A model generated the notes under the pieces. That model worked only from the letters and a program-made list of their open reading frames with translations, was not told where the DNA came from and did no database searches. 41,940 bases of DNA from Paenibacillus oceani (GTDB lineage: Bacteria; Bacillota; Bacilli; Paenibacillales; NBRC-103111). The stretch lies in assembly GCF_014705615.1 (NCBI RefSeq), contig NZ_JACXJA010000065.1:1-41940 (forward strand). The letters run 5' to 3'. Shown one piece after another: positions 32,895 to 41,826 of this stretch. Within the stretch, counting starts at the first letter, position 1. Each line of letters starts with the position of its first letter. A program made the translations under genes and the position numbers.

Positions 32895-34175
32895 TTACTT
32901 TTTCCGCTCGGCGTCCAGCACTTTATTTGCCCTGTCGTTCGCATCCCGCAGTGCCGTGTTGACGTCCTTCGAGCCGCCGAGCACCTCGTTCATCGCTTTG
33001 GTCAGCTCGGCGCGGACGAGTGAGTCGTACACCGATACTTGATACAGCGGGGCCGACTTCAGCTTAAAGATCGCCTGCACGTTTTTGCCCTTCAACGACT
33101 GCAGGTTGGCGCCGAAGCTTTTCTCCATGGCCGGATCGACCAAAGCGGACACATAGCCGCCCCGGACAATATCCTGCTGAATCTCGGTGGACGTGAGGTA
33201 AGCGATTACCTGGAACGCCGCTTCCCTATGCTTGCTCAGCGACGAAATGCTCATATTGTGCGAATCGACCTGATACGATTTGCCCGGCGCCTCGTCGTAG
33301 GTCGGCATCGAGACCATATCCCAATTCAGGGCCGCGCCTTTCAAGTGCTGCTCCTCAAAATTCGCAAGCACGTTCCAGAACGTCGACATTGCAACCGTTC
33401 CTTTGTAGAAATCCTGCATGTTGTTGCCGCGCTTATTGCCCGGGATGCTATAGATCGTCTGCAGATTGTTAAGCGCTGTCTCAAACCCGCGCGCCTCCAG
33501 ATTCGCTTTTCCCGACGACTGGACGAAAGGCGTGGTCAACTGCGATACGGCGGACGTGATGTCGCTGGCATCCAGCCCTTTGTACTCCACCCCGCCATCG
33601 GTCCGGGTCAGCTTGCGCGCCAGCTCCGTCGCCTGACTCCAGGTCATGCCGTCCTGAGGATACGCTACCCCGAATTTGTCGAACAAATCTTTGTTGTAAT
33701 ACATGACGGCAAAATTGCGGTAGATCGGGATCGCGTACAGCTCGCCTTTCGTCCCCCACAGCTTGATCGCCTCGATCGCCAGCGGGTCCAGCTTGTTCAG
33801 ATCAAATCCGTTCGAGCTGACCAGCGAATTCAGATCCTGCAGCACGTTCAGATTGATATACTCGGCGTACCAGGGCGTACTGTTGTAGATCAGGTCCGGA
33901 AAATCCCCCGCAGCCACGAGGTCTGCCGGAAGCTGGCCCTTTTGCCGCAGCAGCGGCTTGAGTGTAATATGCGGGTACTTTTTCTGGACCGCATCCACGA
34001 TCAGATCCTGAATCGGAAACGCCGATTGCATATACAACGTCAACGTAACCGGTTCCGGAGGTTTCGGCTGTTCCTTCCCCACCTCTCCGCCCGACGTTGA
34101 TTCCTTGGCGGCACAGCCCGCCAAAATAACGGCCAGAAGCGCCGCAACACTACCCACTCGACGATACGTTTTCAT
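32895..34175 (-). CDS. Orphan ABC-type sugar solute-binding lipoprotein
   Basis: A 426-residue family 1 extracellular binding protein. Lipobox LAGC gives Cys21, followed by a Ser/Glu/Pro-rich linker. IYRNFAVMYYNKDLFDKFGV and the GTVAMSTFWNVLANFEE segment are typical of sugar binders. The AAGGGGG site eight bases before the ATG at 34175 overrides an upstream in-frame ATG. No permease or ATPase gene is nearby, so it either feeds a transporter encoded elsewhere or acts as a sensor for the AraC regulator or the histidine kinase next to it. About 280 bases of intergenic DNA upstream should hold its own promoter. Confidence 0.87.
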   Translation of the reverse strand: MKTYRRVGSVAALLAVILAGCAAKESTSGGEVGKEQPKPPEPVTLTLYMQSAFPIQDLIVDAVQKKYPHITLKPLLRQKGQLPADLVAAGDFPDLIYNSTPWYAEYINLNVLQDLNSLVSSNGFDLNKLDPLAIEAIKLWGTKGELYAIPIYRNFAVMYYNKDLFDKFGVAYPQDGMTWSQATELARKLTRTDGGVEYKGLDASDITSAVSQLTTPFVQSSGKANLEARGFETALNNLQTIYSIPGNKRGNNMQDFYKGTVAMSTFWNVLANFEEQHLKGAALNWDMVSMPTYDEAPGKSYQVDSHNMSISSLSKHREAAFQVIAYLTSTEIQQDIVRGGYVSALVDPAMEKSFGANLQSLKGKNVQAIFKLKSAPLYQVSVYDSLVRAELTKAMNEVLGGSKDVNTALRDANDRANKVLDAERKK

Positions 34176-34459
34176 TTGGTTATCCCCCTTGTCGTTAGCA
34201 CGCAACTTACGACTCTATCTTATAAAAATATCCGCGTCCGGTCGTTGCAGAATAGTGTCCGATATGCGAAAGCGGCCCGTTCGCCCGTTCCTTGCGCCGT
34301 CTAAGCTTGCCTGCCGGCGTTGAACGATTTTGACATTGTCCGTCTCTCCGTCGCCGGATCTCGACGCAGATCCGCCCGGTCTCCCACCGGACAGACGATT
34401 ATGCCTCCCCTAACCGGTTGGATGAAAACATTACGTCCGCGAAAACACCGCATTCCTCA

Positions 34460-34506
34460 TTGCTCCAAAAAAAAACGGATCATCCGGCCAAGACCGAACC
34501 ATCCGC
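34460..34506 (-). terminator. Rho-independent terminator after AraC gene
   Basis: On the minus strand CGGATGGTTCGG pairs with CCGGATGATCCG around TCTTGG, followed by nine T. It overlaps the first bases after the AraC stop and separates that gene from the solute-binding protein gene. Confidence 0.82.
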
Positions 34507-34508
34507 TC

Positions 34509-35333
34509 CTATCGTTTGCCCTGCCGCTCATCCCTCCATTGTTGGGGGCTGATGCCATGCTTTTGCTTAAACAGTCTCGAGAAATAATGAACGCTGTTAA
34601 AACCCGTTTCCTCCGCGATCCGGTGAACCGCCATATCCGTATGCGACAGCAGACTGATCGCCGCATTCAGCCGGAGCTTGTGCAAATATTGGATCGGCGT
34701 AACCCCGGCTATGCTTTTGAATGAACGGATGACATAAGACGGGTTCAAATGAACCCTTTTCGATAACATATCGATATCGATCGGTTCATAATAGTTGGTC
34801 TCCATATGCCGCATCAGCCTCTGGACGAACGCTTTCGTCGAAGTATCGGCATAACCGGAAGCGGTATCGGCCGTCTGCAGCTGTTTGCGGATCAGCCGCA
34901 TCGTTTTCTCCAAATCCAGCCGGACCAGCTCTTCGTCGTAGGCCGAAGGTTCCGACCTGAGGCAATCCGCCGAGTAGGAGATATGCTCCAGCGTCTGCCC
35001 GATCAGCCAAAGCGAGGAGGACGAATAATCCGCGGTTTCCTGAAAGCGATTCCACTGCATGGCTTGCTCCACCGAAAAGAAAGGCTCGTGCGGCTCCATA
35101 TCGAGCTCGACGTACCAGAACCGCAACGGCTCGGAAACCCGGATGATCCGGTGCGGCGTATCCGGCGCCAGTACGAACAAGCTTGGCGAAGAGGCCGTAT
35201 ACTCGGCCCCCATCCATTCCAGCACGGCATGTCCCGCGCGGACGCAGAGCAATTCGCCGTATGGGTGGATGCCTCCGCTTTTGCCCGTATGATTACGCTG
35301 GAGCGTGTGCGTATTAAATGATCGGATCCGCAT
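34509..35333 (-). CDS. AraC-family transcriptional regulator (cupin plus HTH)
   Basis: A 274-residue one-component regulator. An N-terminal cupin-type ligand-binding domain (about 15-100, with the HPYGELLCVRAG and VLAPDTPHRI blocks) precedes an AraC double helix-turn-helix (about 170-270, ending GFNSVHYFSRLFKQKHGISP). GGAGGAGGGG lies eight bases before the ATG. It starts 51 bases after the stop of the histidine kinase gene, so read-through from that gene is possible. It may regulate the solute-binding lipoprotein gene downstream. The ligand is unknown. Confidence 0.9.
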   Translation of the reverse strand: MRIRSFNTHTLQRNHTGKSGGIHPYGELLCVRAGHAVLEWMGAEYTASSPSLFVLAPDTPHRIIRVSEPLRFWYVELDMEPHEPFFSVEQAMQWNRFQETADYSSSSLWLIGQTLEHISYSADCLRSEPSAYDEELVRLDLEKTMRLIRKQLQTADTASGYADTSTKAFVQRLMRHMETNYYEPIDIDMLSKRVHLNPSYVIRSFKSIAGVTPIQYLHKLRLNAAISLLSHTDMAVHRIAEETGFNSVHYFSRLFKQKHGISPQQWRDERQGKR

Positions 35334-35383
35334 AATCTCATCCCCTCCTCCGAAATACGCCGCTTCTCAAGCCTATAGCCGAA

Positions 35384-37252
35384 TTATACGTCGTTGGTGC
35401 CCGATATTCCAGTACATTCCCCGCCTGCGCCGCCCGGGACCGGCAGCGTCACCTCGACGATCGTTCCGCGGACCGGAGCATCGGAATATTCGATATGGCC
35501 CTGATGCTCGTTAATGATTTTGTAGCATACCATAAGCCCAAGGCCGGTTCCTTTCTCCTTCGTACTGTAAAACGGCTCCCCGAGCTTCGCCTTCATCTCC
35601 GAAGAAATCCCGATTCCTTCATCGGTAATGCGGAACAGCATGTCCGTCCCGCCCTTTCTCCTAATTTCCACTTTTACGGTGCCCCGGCCGCTCATCGTCA
35701 TCGATTCGATCGCATTTTTCACCAGATTGACGAACGCCTGCTTCAACTTGTTCCGGTCGACCAGCAGCTCCGGCAGCTCCGGCTCGAATTGCGTTTCGAT
35801 CGCGACGTTGTTCATATTGGCCTGGCTTTGCACGAGCGTAAGCACTTGTCCCATTAGTTCCGCAGGATTCGTCCGGACGTACTCGGATTGCTGATGATTC
35901 GCGAGCAGCAGAAACTCGGTAATGATCCGGTCGATATGCATAATCTCGGAGCTCATAATCTCATAAAACTCTTCCTTTACTGCGCCACCGCGTAAAAGCT
36001 GAACGAACCCTTTGATCGTAGTCAGCGGATTCCGGATCTCGTGAGCGACCCCTGCCGCCAATTGTCCCGCCATGCCCAGCTTGTCCGATTTGCGGTAATG
36101 CTCTTCATTTTGCTTGTGCTGCGTAATATCTTTAAAAATCGCAATAACGGCGACTACCTGCTCGCCCTGCCTCATCGGAATGCCGGTAACGCTCAGATCG
36201 AGCAGATGCCCGTGCTTATGAAGAAACACCGATTCGAAATGCTGCGCCTGTCCCTGCTTCACCATCTCGAACAGCCGGTTCGAGGCGGCAATCCGGTCCG
36301 GTGGCAGGAGCGAACGATAGCTGCGGCCCCGGAGCTCCTCCTGGGTATACCCGGTCAACCGCTTTGCAGCCTGGTTGGCATGGAGAAACTTCCCTTCCAG
36401 ATCAAACGTGCAGACGAGATCTGGATTGTTGTTATACAACGCGTCGAACTGCAAAATGCTGGACTTGGCCGACTCCAGCGCCAGCTTGCGATCGATAAAA
36501 GCGCCTCCGAGCAGGACGACGATCAGAAAAAAACCGGTAACGCCCATCCACACGGCCAATACGCCGGGGCTGAGCGGCGTCTGCAGGAAATGCCAGGACT
36601 CGGACAGCGAAACTTCCGGATAGGGCGGCGAGTAGCTCATGAAATGGCTCGCTTTCATCCCTGTGTAATGCATGCCGGATATAGCGCCTCCGAGCAACAG
36701 AGCGCCGCCGGTCTTCGCCTTGTCGCCGATAGGCGGAGAGTCCTTTTTCTGGAGACGGAACGTCAAATAAAGCGCCCAGTAAGAGACAACAATCGCGATC
36801 AGGATCGAGATCACGAACGGCAGCAGCTCATAATGAATCGTACAGCCGCTGCGGATCGCCTCCATCCCGACATAATGCATAGTCGCAATCCCTCCGCCCA
36901 TACACAAACCGGCCATGCTAAACCGCAACAAACTCAGCTCGCTGCGGCAGACAAACAGGATCGCGAGGAAGGATGAGCCGATGGCCAGCAGTAAAGAAAA
37001 CAGCGTCCACATCAAATGATACGTAACCGGATGCGGCAGCTTGAGCGCCAGCATTCCGACGAAGTGCATCGACCAGATCCCAAGCCCGAGCGTAATCGCA
37101 CTAACCGATATGAGTGCGTATTTCCTGCTGCGTTCGTGCAGCTTGCTCGCCCGACCTGTCAGGTCAAGCGAGCCGTAGGACGCCGCGACGGCGATAACGA
37201 CCGAAAGGACCACAAGGGCGTAATTATAGTGACCATGCGCATATTCCATCAT
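35384..37252 (-). CDS. MHYT/PAS sensor histidine kinase
   Basis: A 622-residue membrane kinase. The N-terminal seven-helix MHYT domain carries its three diagnostic motifs (SMHFVGM at 61, TMHYVGM at 124, GMHYTGM at 193), predicted in the literature to bind a metal and sense a diatomic gas. A PAS domain spans about 265-380. The HisKA H-box VAHEIRNPL has His404, and the HATPase domain has LVKNAIESM, DEGIGIS and GTGLGL. The kinase half resembles Bacillus/Paenibacillus sporulation-type kinases that feed a phosphorelay. No response regulator gene is nearby. The AAAGGGGGAG site favours the ATG ATG pair at 37252/37249 over a GTG at 37339. Confidence 0.92.
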   Translation of the reverse strand: MMEYAHGHYNYALVVLSVVIAVAASYGSLDLTGRASKLHERSRKYALISVSAITLGLGIWSMHFVGMLALKLPHPVTYHLMWTLFSLLLAIGSSFLAILFVCRSELSLLRFSMAGLCMGGGIATMHYVGMEAIRSGCTIHYELLPFVISILIAIVVSYWALYLTFRLQKKDSPPIGDKAKTGGALLLGGAISGMHYTGMKASHFMSYSPPYPEVSLSESWHFLQTPLSPGVLAVWMGVTGFFLIVVLLGGAFIDRKLALESAKSSILQFDALYNNNPDLVCTFDLEGKFLHANQAAKRLTGYTQEELRGRSYRSLLPPDRIAASNRLFEMVKQGQAQHFESVFLHKHGHLLDLSVTGIPMRQGEQVVAVIAIFKDITQHKQNEEHYRKSDKLGMAGQLAAGVAHEIRNPLTTIKGFVQLLRGGAVKEEFYEIMSSEIMHIDRIITEFLLLANHQQSEYVRTNPAELMGQVLTLVQSQANMNNVAIETQFEPELPELLVDRNKLKQAFVNLVKNAIESMTMSGRGTVKVEIRRKGGTDMLFRITDEGIGISSEMKAKLGEPFYSTKEKGTGLGLMVCYKIINEHQGHIEYSDAPVRGTIVEVTLPVPGGAGGECTGISGTNDV

Positions 37253-37446
37253 ACTCCCCCTTTCTCTTGCTGTACCGCAGGTTGGTACGGATCGTAGCAG
37301 ATTGTTCATACCGCGCGGGTAAATGTTGGTAACTGTCACCTCCTTCGCTTCTGTGATCCGGCGGGACGTACAAGCCGGAGTTCCGATCGGGAAGGAAGGC
37401 GGCAGGGAAGCAATCGGTAACGCGTATGCAACGCTTCGTGCCCGGA

Positions 37447-37477
37447 CGAATAACCGCTGCCACCGGAAGCGGTTATT
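37447..37477 (-). terminator. Hairpin terminator after the SPFH gene
   Basis: GAATAACCGCT and AGCGGTTATTC pair perfectly around a nine-base loop. The element lies about 30 bases past the SPFH stop. Flanking T-rich sequence is modest on either strand, so it may work in both directions. Confidence 0.65.
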
Positions 37478-37505
37478 CCTTTATTCTTGCTTGCCGTGAA
37501 GGTCG

Positions 37506-38441
37506 TTATTTATCCTTCTTGACCGCTCCCAGCATTTCGCCGATGGCGCCGATGGTGCCCAAGGTCTCGACAGCCCTCGTCGGAATAAATACTTTGTTCG
37601 CCGGGCCGTTCGAGATGGCCGTCAGCGTCTCCAGCGAGCGGTAGGTAAGCACATGCTCGTCAAGACCGGCCGCCCGCAGCATCTCGATCCGCGACTTCTC
37701 GGCCTCTGCGACGTGCTGGATTGCTTTCGCCTGACCGAGCGCCTCCAGTTCCTGAGCTTGCCGCAGCCCTTCCGCTTCCCGGATTCTCGCTTCCTTGTCG
37801 CCTTCCGCCTTCAGAATCTTGCTCTGCTTGTCGCCTTCCGCCCGCAAGATCATATCCTGCTTGGCCGCTTCCGCTTCCAGCACGATCGCGCGCTTGCTGC
37901 GCTCGGCCTTCATCTGCTTATCCATCGCCTCCTGGATGTCCCCGGGAGGCTGAATGTCGATCACTTCGACCCGTTCGATGCGGACGCCCCATTTCTCGGT
38001 CGCTTCATCCAGAGCTATACGAATGTCGGATGAGATTTTCTCCCGTCCGGACAATGTCTCGTCCAGCTCCATTTTCCCGATGATTTGCCGCATAGTCGCC
38101 GTACTTATATTGCGCACCCCGTATACATAATCGGAGATGCCGTAGGTCGCCTGTTCGGGTCCGGTCACCTGATAGAAGATGATCGTATCGATCTGCACCT
38201 GCACGTTATCCTTCGTAATAACCGTCTGCGGCGGCACGTTCGCCTGCTGGATGCGCAGATCGTGATACGTGCGTACATGATCGATGATCGGAACGAGAAT
38301 ATTGACGCCCGGCGTCAGCAGCCGGTTGAATTTGCCCAGCCGCTCCACGACTCCGACCCTTTGCTGAGGTACGATCTTGATCGATAACGCCGCAATAACG
38401 AGTACAAGAACCAAAATAATAATAGTAACCCACGCACCCAT
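37506..38441 (-). CDS. SPFH/band 7 stomatin-like protein (paraslipin type)
   Basis: A 311-residue membrane scaffold protein. One N-terminal membrane helix (about 4-24) is followed by the SPFH domain (VPQQRVGVVERLGKFNRLL, then PGVNILVPIIDHV). A long charged Ala/Glu/Lys coiled coil lies at about 175-255, and a Gly-rich C terminus ends the protein. Family members form membrane rings that organise lipids and proteases. Its ATG follows immediately after the stop of an NfeD gene (TAAATG). NfeD and SPFH proteins are known to be paired in many genomes. This matches the short NfeD plus stomatin-type pair rather than the flotillin type. Confidence 0.92.
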   Translation of the reverse strand: MGAWVTIIILVLVLVIAALSIKIVPQQRVGVVERLGKFNRLLTPGVNILVPIIDHVRTYHDLRIQQANVPPQTVITKDNVQVQIDTIIFYQVTGPEQATYGISDYVYGVRNISTATMRQIIGKMELDETLSGREKISSDIRIALDEATEKWGVRIERVEVIDIQPPGDIQEAMDKQMKAERSKRAIVLEAEAAKQDMILRAEGDKQSKILKAEGDKEARIREAEGLRQAQELEALGQAKAIQHVAEAEKSRIEMLRAAGLDEHVLTYRSLETLTAISNGPANKVFIPTRAVETLGTIGAIGEMLGAVKKDK

Positions 38442-38876
38442 TTATACCGAGCCTCCCCATCTGCGTACTTCGAGTACCGCGCTGCCGCGATTCACGATAA
38501 CAACGGTCTCCCCCTTGCCCACGTACTCATCCGCTACGGCGCTCCACGTATCTCCGCCGATCTTGACGATCCCCGGCTTATCCGCCGTAATATCCTCCAC
38601 GACGATTCCCTGCCTGCCGACCAGATCGTCCACCGCGTCCTTGAATCCGCGCGACTTGCGAAACCGCCGGGTGAGCGGCTTCGTAAAGATCGTAAGCACG
38701 ATAACGACCACGCTGCCCGTGAGCGCCTGTGCGGCGAACGACTCTGGAAACAGCCAGGCGACTGCAGCGGCAGCCAACGCGCCCAGTCCGAACCATAATA
38801 AATAAAAAGTAAGTGTCAGCATTTCCACAATCAGCAGCACACCGGCTATAATTAGCCAGATCGCCCATATCTCCAT
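38442..38876 (-). CDS. NfeD family membrane protein (short form)
   Basis: A 144-residue NfeD1b-type protein. Membrane helices at about 5-50 and 55-78 are followed by a C-terminal OB-fold domain (DDLVGRQGIVVEDI, then KIGGDTWSAVADE and GETVVIVNRGSAVLEV). The frame is open for 58 codons upstream, but an AGGGGGCGG site and the conserved MEIWAIWLI start fix the ATG at 38876. It partners the SPFH protein encoded directly downstream. Long NfeD forms carry a serine protease; this short form does not. Confidence 0.9.
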   Translation of the reverse strand: MEIWAIWLIIAGVLLIVEMLTLTFYLLWFGLGALAAAAVAWLFPESFAAQALTGSVVVIVLTIFTKPLTRRFRKSRGFKDAVDDLVGRQGIVVEDITADKPGIVKIGGDTWSAVADEYVGKGETVVIVNRGSAVLEVRRWGGSV

Positions 38877-39153
38877 GGAGCCGCCCCCTTTCTGCCTAAG
38901 TTTATTCGGTACGGAGCCGCTTATTTCCTCTTTTTTGCCGCAACGCGTCCCCTTTGTTTCTATGCCGTGCAGCCGATCCGGTGTTGCCGGAACCTGGCCG
39001 GTACGTATAATGGAGCAATGGTGTATGCATCCGTTTGTGAATGTTGACAAATAACCTCCCCTGTTTTTGTAGACGTCCCATAATGCGCTGGCCCTCCAAG
39101 CGAACTATACTGAAATGAGGACCGAATGTCGGAAGTCAGGAGTGCTGTTAGTT

Positions 39154-40320
39154 ATGAATGAAACCGGACTGAATCCCCCCTTCTACAGGGAAACGCGGGC
39201 CGAGGTGTCGCTGGACGCCGTCGCCCGCAATACGAAGCTGTTCTGCACCAAAATCGCCGAGAGCTGCCGGCTGATGGCCGTCGTGAAAGCGAACGGCTAC
39301 GGACACGGTGCCGTAGAAACGGCAAAAACAGCGCTCTCCGCAGGCGCCGAAGCGCTAGGGGTCGCCATACTGGAAGAGGCGCTGGAGCTCAGGGAAGCGG
39401 GGCTCGACTGCCCCATTCTCGTGCTGGGAAGCACGCCGTCTGCTGCTATTCCGCTCGCCCTCCGGCATCGAATCGCTTTGACCGTGTATACGGAGGAATC
39501 CGTCCGGGCAATTATCGCCGAGGCGGAGCGGGCGAAGAGTACCGCCGTCCTGCATCTCAAACTGGACACCGGCATGTCCCGACTAGGCGTAACGAGCAAG
39601 TCGGACGCCCTGCGGCTGGCGCGGCTGGCGTTATCGTCGGACCGGGTGCGGCTCGAGGGCATGTTTACCCACTTCGCCGACGCCGACAACCCGGACCCGG
39701 CTTACACCGAGCGGCAGTTCCGCACGTTTCTGGACTGGACCGGCCATTTGTCCGGTCACGGGATCGACATTCCCGTCAAACATTGCTGCAACAGCGCGGC
39801 GACGGTTCGTTATCCGGATATGCATCTCGATATGGTCCGGGTGGGCGTCGCTTTATATGGACTGCCGCCGGTGACCGGAGCGGAGGACGACTATCCGCTG
39901 CGGCAGGCGATGCAGCTGAAGACCAGAATAACCGACGTGCGGCGCCTTGCCGCCGGACAGTCGGTTGGATACGGACGGACGTTCACGGCCGGCCGGGAGA
40001 TGACCGCCGCGACGATTCCGATCGGGTATGCCGACGGCTGGTCCAGACGGCTGTCCAACAACGGCAGCGCGCTCGTCGGCGGCGTGCGGGTCCCGATCGT
40101 CGGCCGCGTCTGCATGGACCAGACGATTCTCGATGTCTCCGCGCTGCCTGACGCCGGCATCGGCGACGAAGTGGTGCTGTTCGGTGGAACGCCAGGCGTG
40201 CCGGAGCGGTACATCCCGATCGGCGAAGTCGCCGACAAGCTGGATACGATCCACTATGAGGTCGTATGTATGCTGGGCCGGCGGGTGCCGAGGGTATATG
40301 CCGGATGCGGGCAAGTTTGA
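39154..40320 (+). CDS. alr: Alanine racemase
   Basis: A 388-residue PLP enzyme that interconverts L- and D-alanine for peptidoglycan synthesis. MAVVKANGYGHG carries the PLP lysine (Lys45) in the TIM barrel. AGQSVGYGRTF supplies the second catalytic base Tyr273 in the C-terminal domain. MDQTILDVS and the VVCMLGRRVPRVY ending are typical. The length equals that of B. subtilis Alr (389). The frame opens at 39115, but a TATACT -10-like hexamer at 39106-39111 is too close to that ATG. The ATG at 39154 has AGGAG 11 bases away. It is the only clear plus-strand gene and is divergent from the NfeD/SPFH pair. Confidence 0.93.
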   Translation: MNETGLNPPFYRETRAEVSLDAVARNTKLFCTKIAESCRLMAVVKANGYGHGAVETAKTALSAGAEALGVAILEEALELREAGLDCPILVLGSTPSAAIPLALRHRIALTVYTEESVRAIIAEAERAKSTAVLHLKLDTGMSRLGVTSKSDALRLARLALSSDRVRLEGMFTHFADADNPDPAYTERQFRTFLDWTGHLSGHGIDIPVKHCCNSAATVRYPDMHLDMVRVGVALYGLPPVTGAEDDYPLRQAMQLKTRITDVRRLAAGQSVGYGRTFTAGREMTAATIPIGYADGWSRRLSNNGSALVGGVRVPIVGRVCMDQTILDVSALPDAGIGDEVVLFGGTPGVPERYIPIGEVADKLDTIHYEVVCMLGRRVPRVYAGCGQV

Positions 40321-40392
40321 GCCGGGCGCGCGATGCTTAGCTCCGGGTGACAAGCGTGTACGCCGGAATGCGGGCATTTCGCGTGCGAGGAC

Positions 40393-40420
40393 GGAGCCGG
40401 GCGGCGGGTTGTCCGGCTCC
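40393..40420. terminator. GC-rich hairpin between convergent genes
   Basis: GGAGCCGG and CCGGCTCC pair around a 12-base loop between the alr stop and the dehydrogenase stop. The T tract is weak (TTGGCTGG). It probably serves convergent alr and dehydrogenase transcripts. Confidence 0.5.
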
Positions 40421-40473
40421 TTGGCTGGGTGCGTCCGGCGGACGAGCCGCATCATAATGGGCGCTGGGCTCGA

Positions 40474-41313
40474 TCAGCGCAGTGCGCGGCGTATTGCGCC
40501 TTCGAGCCAGCTCCACGGCAGCAGCGCCTTCGCCGCCAGCAGCAGCGCGGAGCCTCTGCCGAGCGCATAGCGCAGGCGGGGCGATCTGGCATCCGCGATC
40601 CGGCCGACCAGTTCGGCGACTTCGCGCGGGTCGGGAGCCGTCTCTGCCGCCCGCTGCGAGTAGCTCATCATCGCCTTCATCGGACCGGCATACGGCGAAG
40701 CCTCGCTCGTCCGGATGGCGGCGATCCCTTTCCCCCATATTGCCGTCCGGTAGGCGCCGGGCTCGACAAGCACGATCCGTACGCCGAACGGAGCCATCTC
40801 GTGCCGTAGACTCTCGCTGAACCCTTCGACGGCGAATTTGGAAGCGGCGTACGGGGCGTATCCCGGAAAGGCGATCCGGCCGCTGACGCTGCCGATATTA
40901 ACGATCGTGCCGCTCCCGCGCTCCCGCATGGAGGGCAGCACCTCCTTCGTCACGGCGATCAGCCCGAAGAAGTTCGTCTCCATCTGCTGCCGCCAGTCTT
41001 CCAGTGGCACCTCCTCGACGAACCCGCCGAGAGCGAAGCCGGCGTTATTGACCAGAACATCGATAGCTCCGTACCGGGCTATCGCATCGGCGACGACGCG
41101 CGCCACCTCCTCGGAGTCGGTCACGTCGAGACGCACCGTCTCAATTAACGCATCCGCGTCTACGCCGGCGCGGGCGGCTTCGTGCAGCAACGCCTCCTGC
41201 TTGGACAAATCCCGCATCGTAGCGACAACCTTGTACCCTTTCCCGGCGAGAACGACGGCCGTCAGCAAGCCGAAGCCGCTCGACGTGCCTGTAATGAACG
41301 CCACTTTTCCCAT
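40474..41313 (-). CDS. Short-chain dehydrogenase/reductase
   Basis: A 279-residue SDR oxidoreductase. TGTSSGFG (8-15) is the nucleotide-binding loop, followed by LDVTD, NNAG (89-92), the catalytic Ser144 in the GSVSG segment, and Tyr155-x3-Lys159 (YAASK). The VEPGAYRT block follows. The C terminus has a hydrophobic SALLLAAKALLPWSWLEG stretch, as in SDRs often annotated as oxidoreductases of unknown substrate. The frame is open 14 codons upstream, but AAGGAGGAACC precedes the ATG at 41313. It appears to be a single-gene unit. Confidence 0.92.
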   Translation of the reverse strand: MGKVAFITGTSSGFGLLTAVVLAGKGYKVVATMRDLSKQEALLHEAARAGVDADALIETVRLDVTDSEEVARVVADAIARYGAIDVLVNNAGFALGGFVEEVPLEDWRQQMETNFFGLIAVTKEVLPSMRERGSGTIVNIGSVSGRIAFPGYAPYAASKFAVEGFSESLRHEMAPFGVRIVLVEPGAYRTAIWGKGIAAIRTSEASPYAGPMKAMMSYSQRAAETAPDPREVAELVGRIADARSPRLRYALGRGSALLLAAKALLPWSWLEGAIRRALR

Positions 41314-41450
41314 CGATGGTTCCTCCTTATCCGAACAAACTCCCTCCCACATCATTCGCCTCCTTCAGTCAGCATTCCTGCTTGTTCGCCTGATCGCCTT
41401 TTGGGTCATCTATGACTCTGAGTTAGCGGTAGGGTAGAGGTTGAGAGATC

Positions 41451-41548
41451 GGGTTCGGGGTTCGGGGTTCGGGGTTCGGGGTTCGGGGTTCGGGGTTCGG
41501 GGTTCGGGGTTCGGGGTTCGGGGTTCGGGGTTCGGGGTTCGGGGTTCG
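41451..41548. repeat. Fourteen perfect GGGTTCG heptamer repeats
   Basis: The plus strand carries 14 uninterrupted copies of GGGTTCG in 98 bases, followed by imperfect copies to about 41585. The runs of three or four G separated by TTC can form G-quadruplexes on the plus strand. The minus-strand open frame over it reads as a NPEPRTP repeat only because seven-base units cycle through all frames without a stop. Confidence 0.95.
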
Positions 41549-41668
41549 GATTCGGCTCGGGGTTCGGGTCGGATTCGGGTTCGACCTCGGGGGCGGGTGG
41601 ATTAGCAGCAGGAAAGTTCAGTTTCGCTGATAACGATACGTACTGGTTCAAAGTTAGTCTTTAAAAAG

Positions 41669-41826
41669 AATAAGGGTCTTTTGCATCCTCTATTTTCGTC
41701 ATATGTGGATGATTGAAGCGAATAGAGGCGGGTTGCACCCCTTATTTCAACTCATCTGATGGTCAGCAGACGTTTTCGCGGATTATAAGAGCTGCAAAAA
41801 GCTCCTATTTTCGATTTCAAGCGGGT
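41669..41826. repeat. AATAAGGG / AATAAGAGC palindrome cluster at right edge
   Basis: Nested arms AATAAGGG (41669) with CCCTTATT (41739-41746), and CCTCTATT (41687-41694) with AATAGAGG (41721-41728), form one long hairpin. A second hairpin pairs ATAAGAGC (41785-41792) with GCTCCTAT (41801-41808). A further AATAAGAG word is at about 41818. The block GCGGGTTGCACCCCTTATTT matches the element cut by the intron at the left edge. The remaining bases to 41940 show no gene; a GGAG at the very end might belong to one beyond the window. Confidence 0.8.

Noticed and set aside
37253-37505. Riboswitch or leader peptide before the MHYT kinase, suggested by an AAGGAGGTGA sequence near 37340
   Set aside because: The GTG after the Shine-Dalgarno-like run is too close to it and simply opens the kinase frame; no known riboswitch core was recognised.
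41406-41651. 81-residue minus-strand frame with NPEPRTP repeats
   Set aside because: Seven-base repeats translate to a seven-residue repeat in any frame; no ribosome binding site or conserved flank supports a protein.
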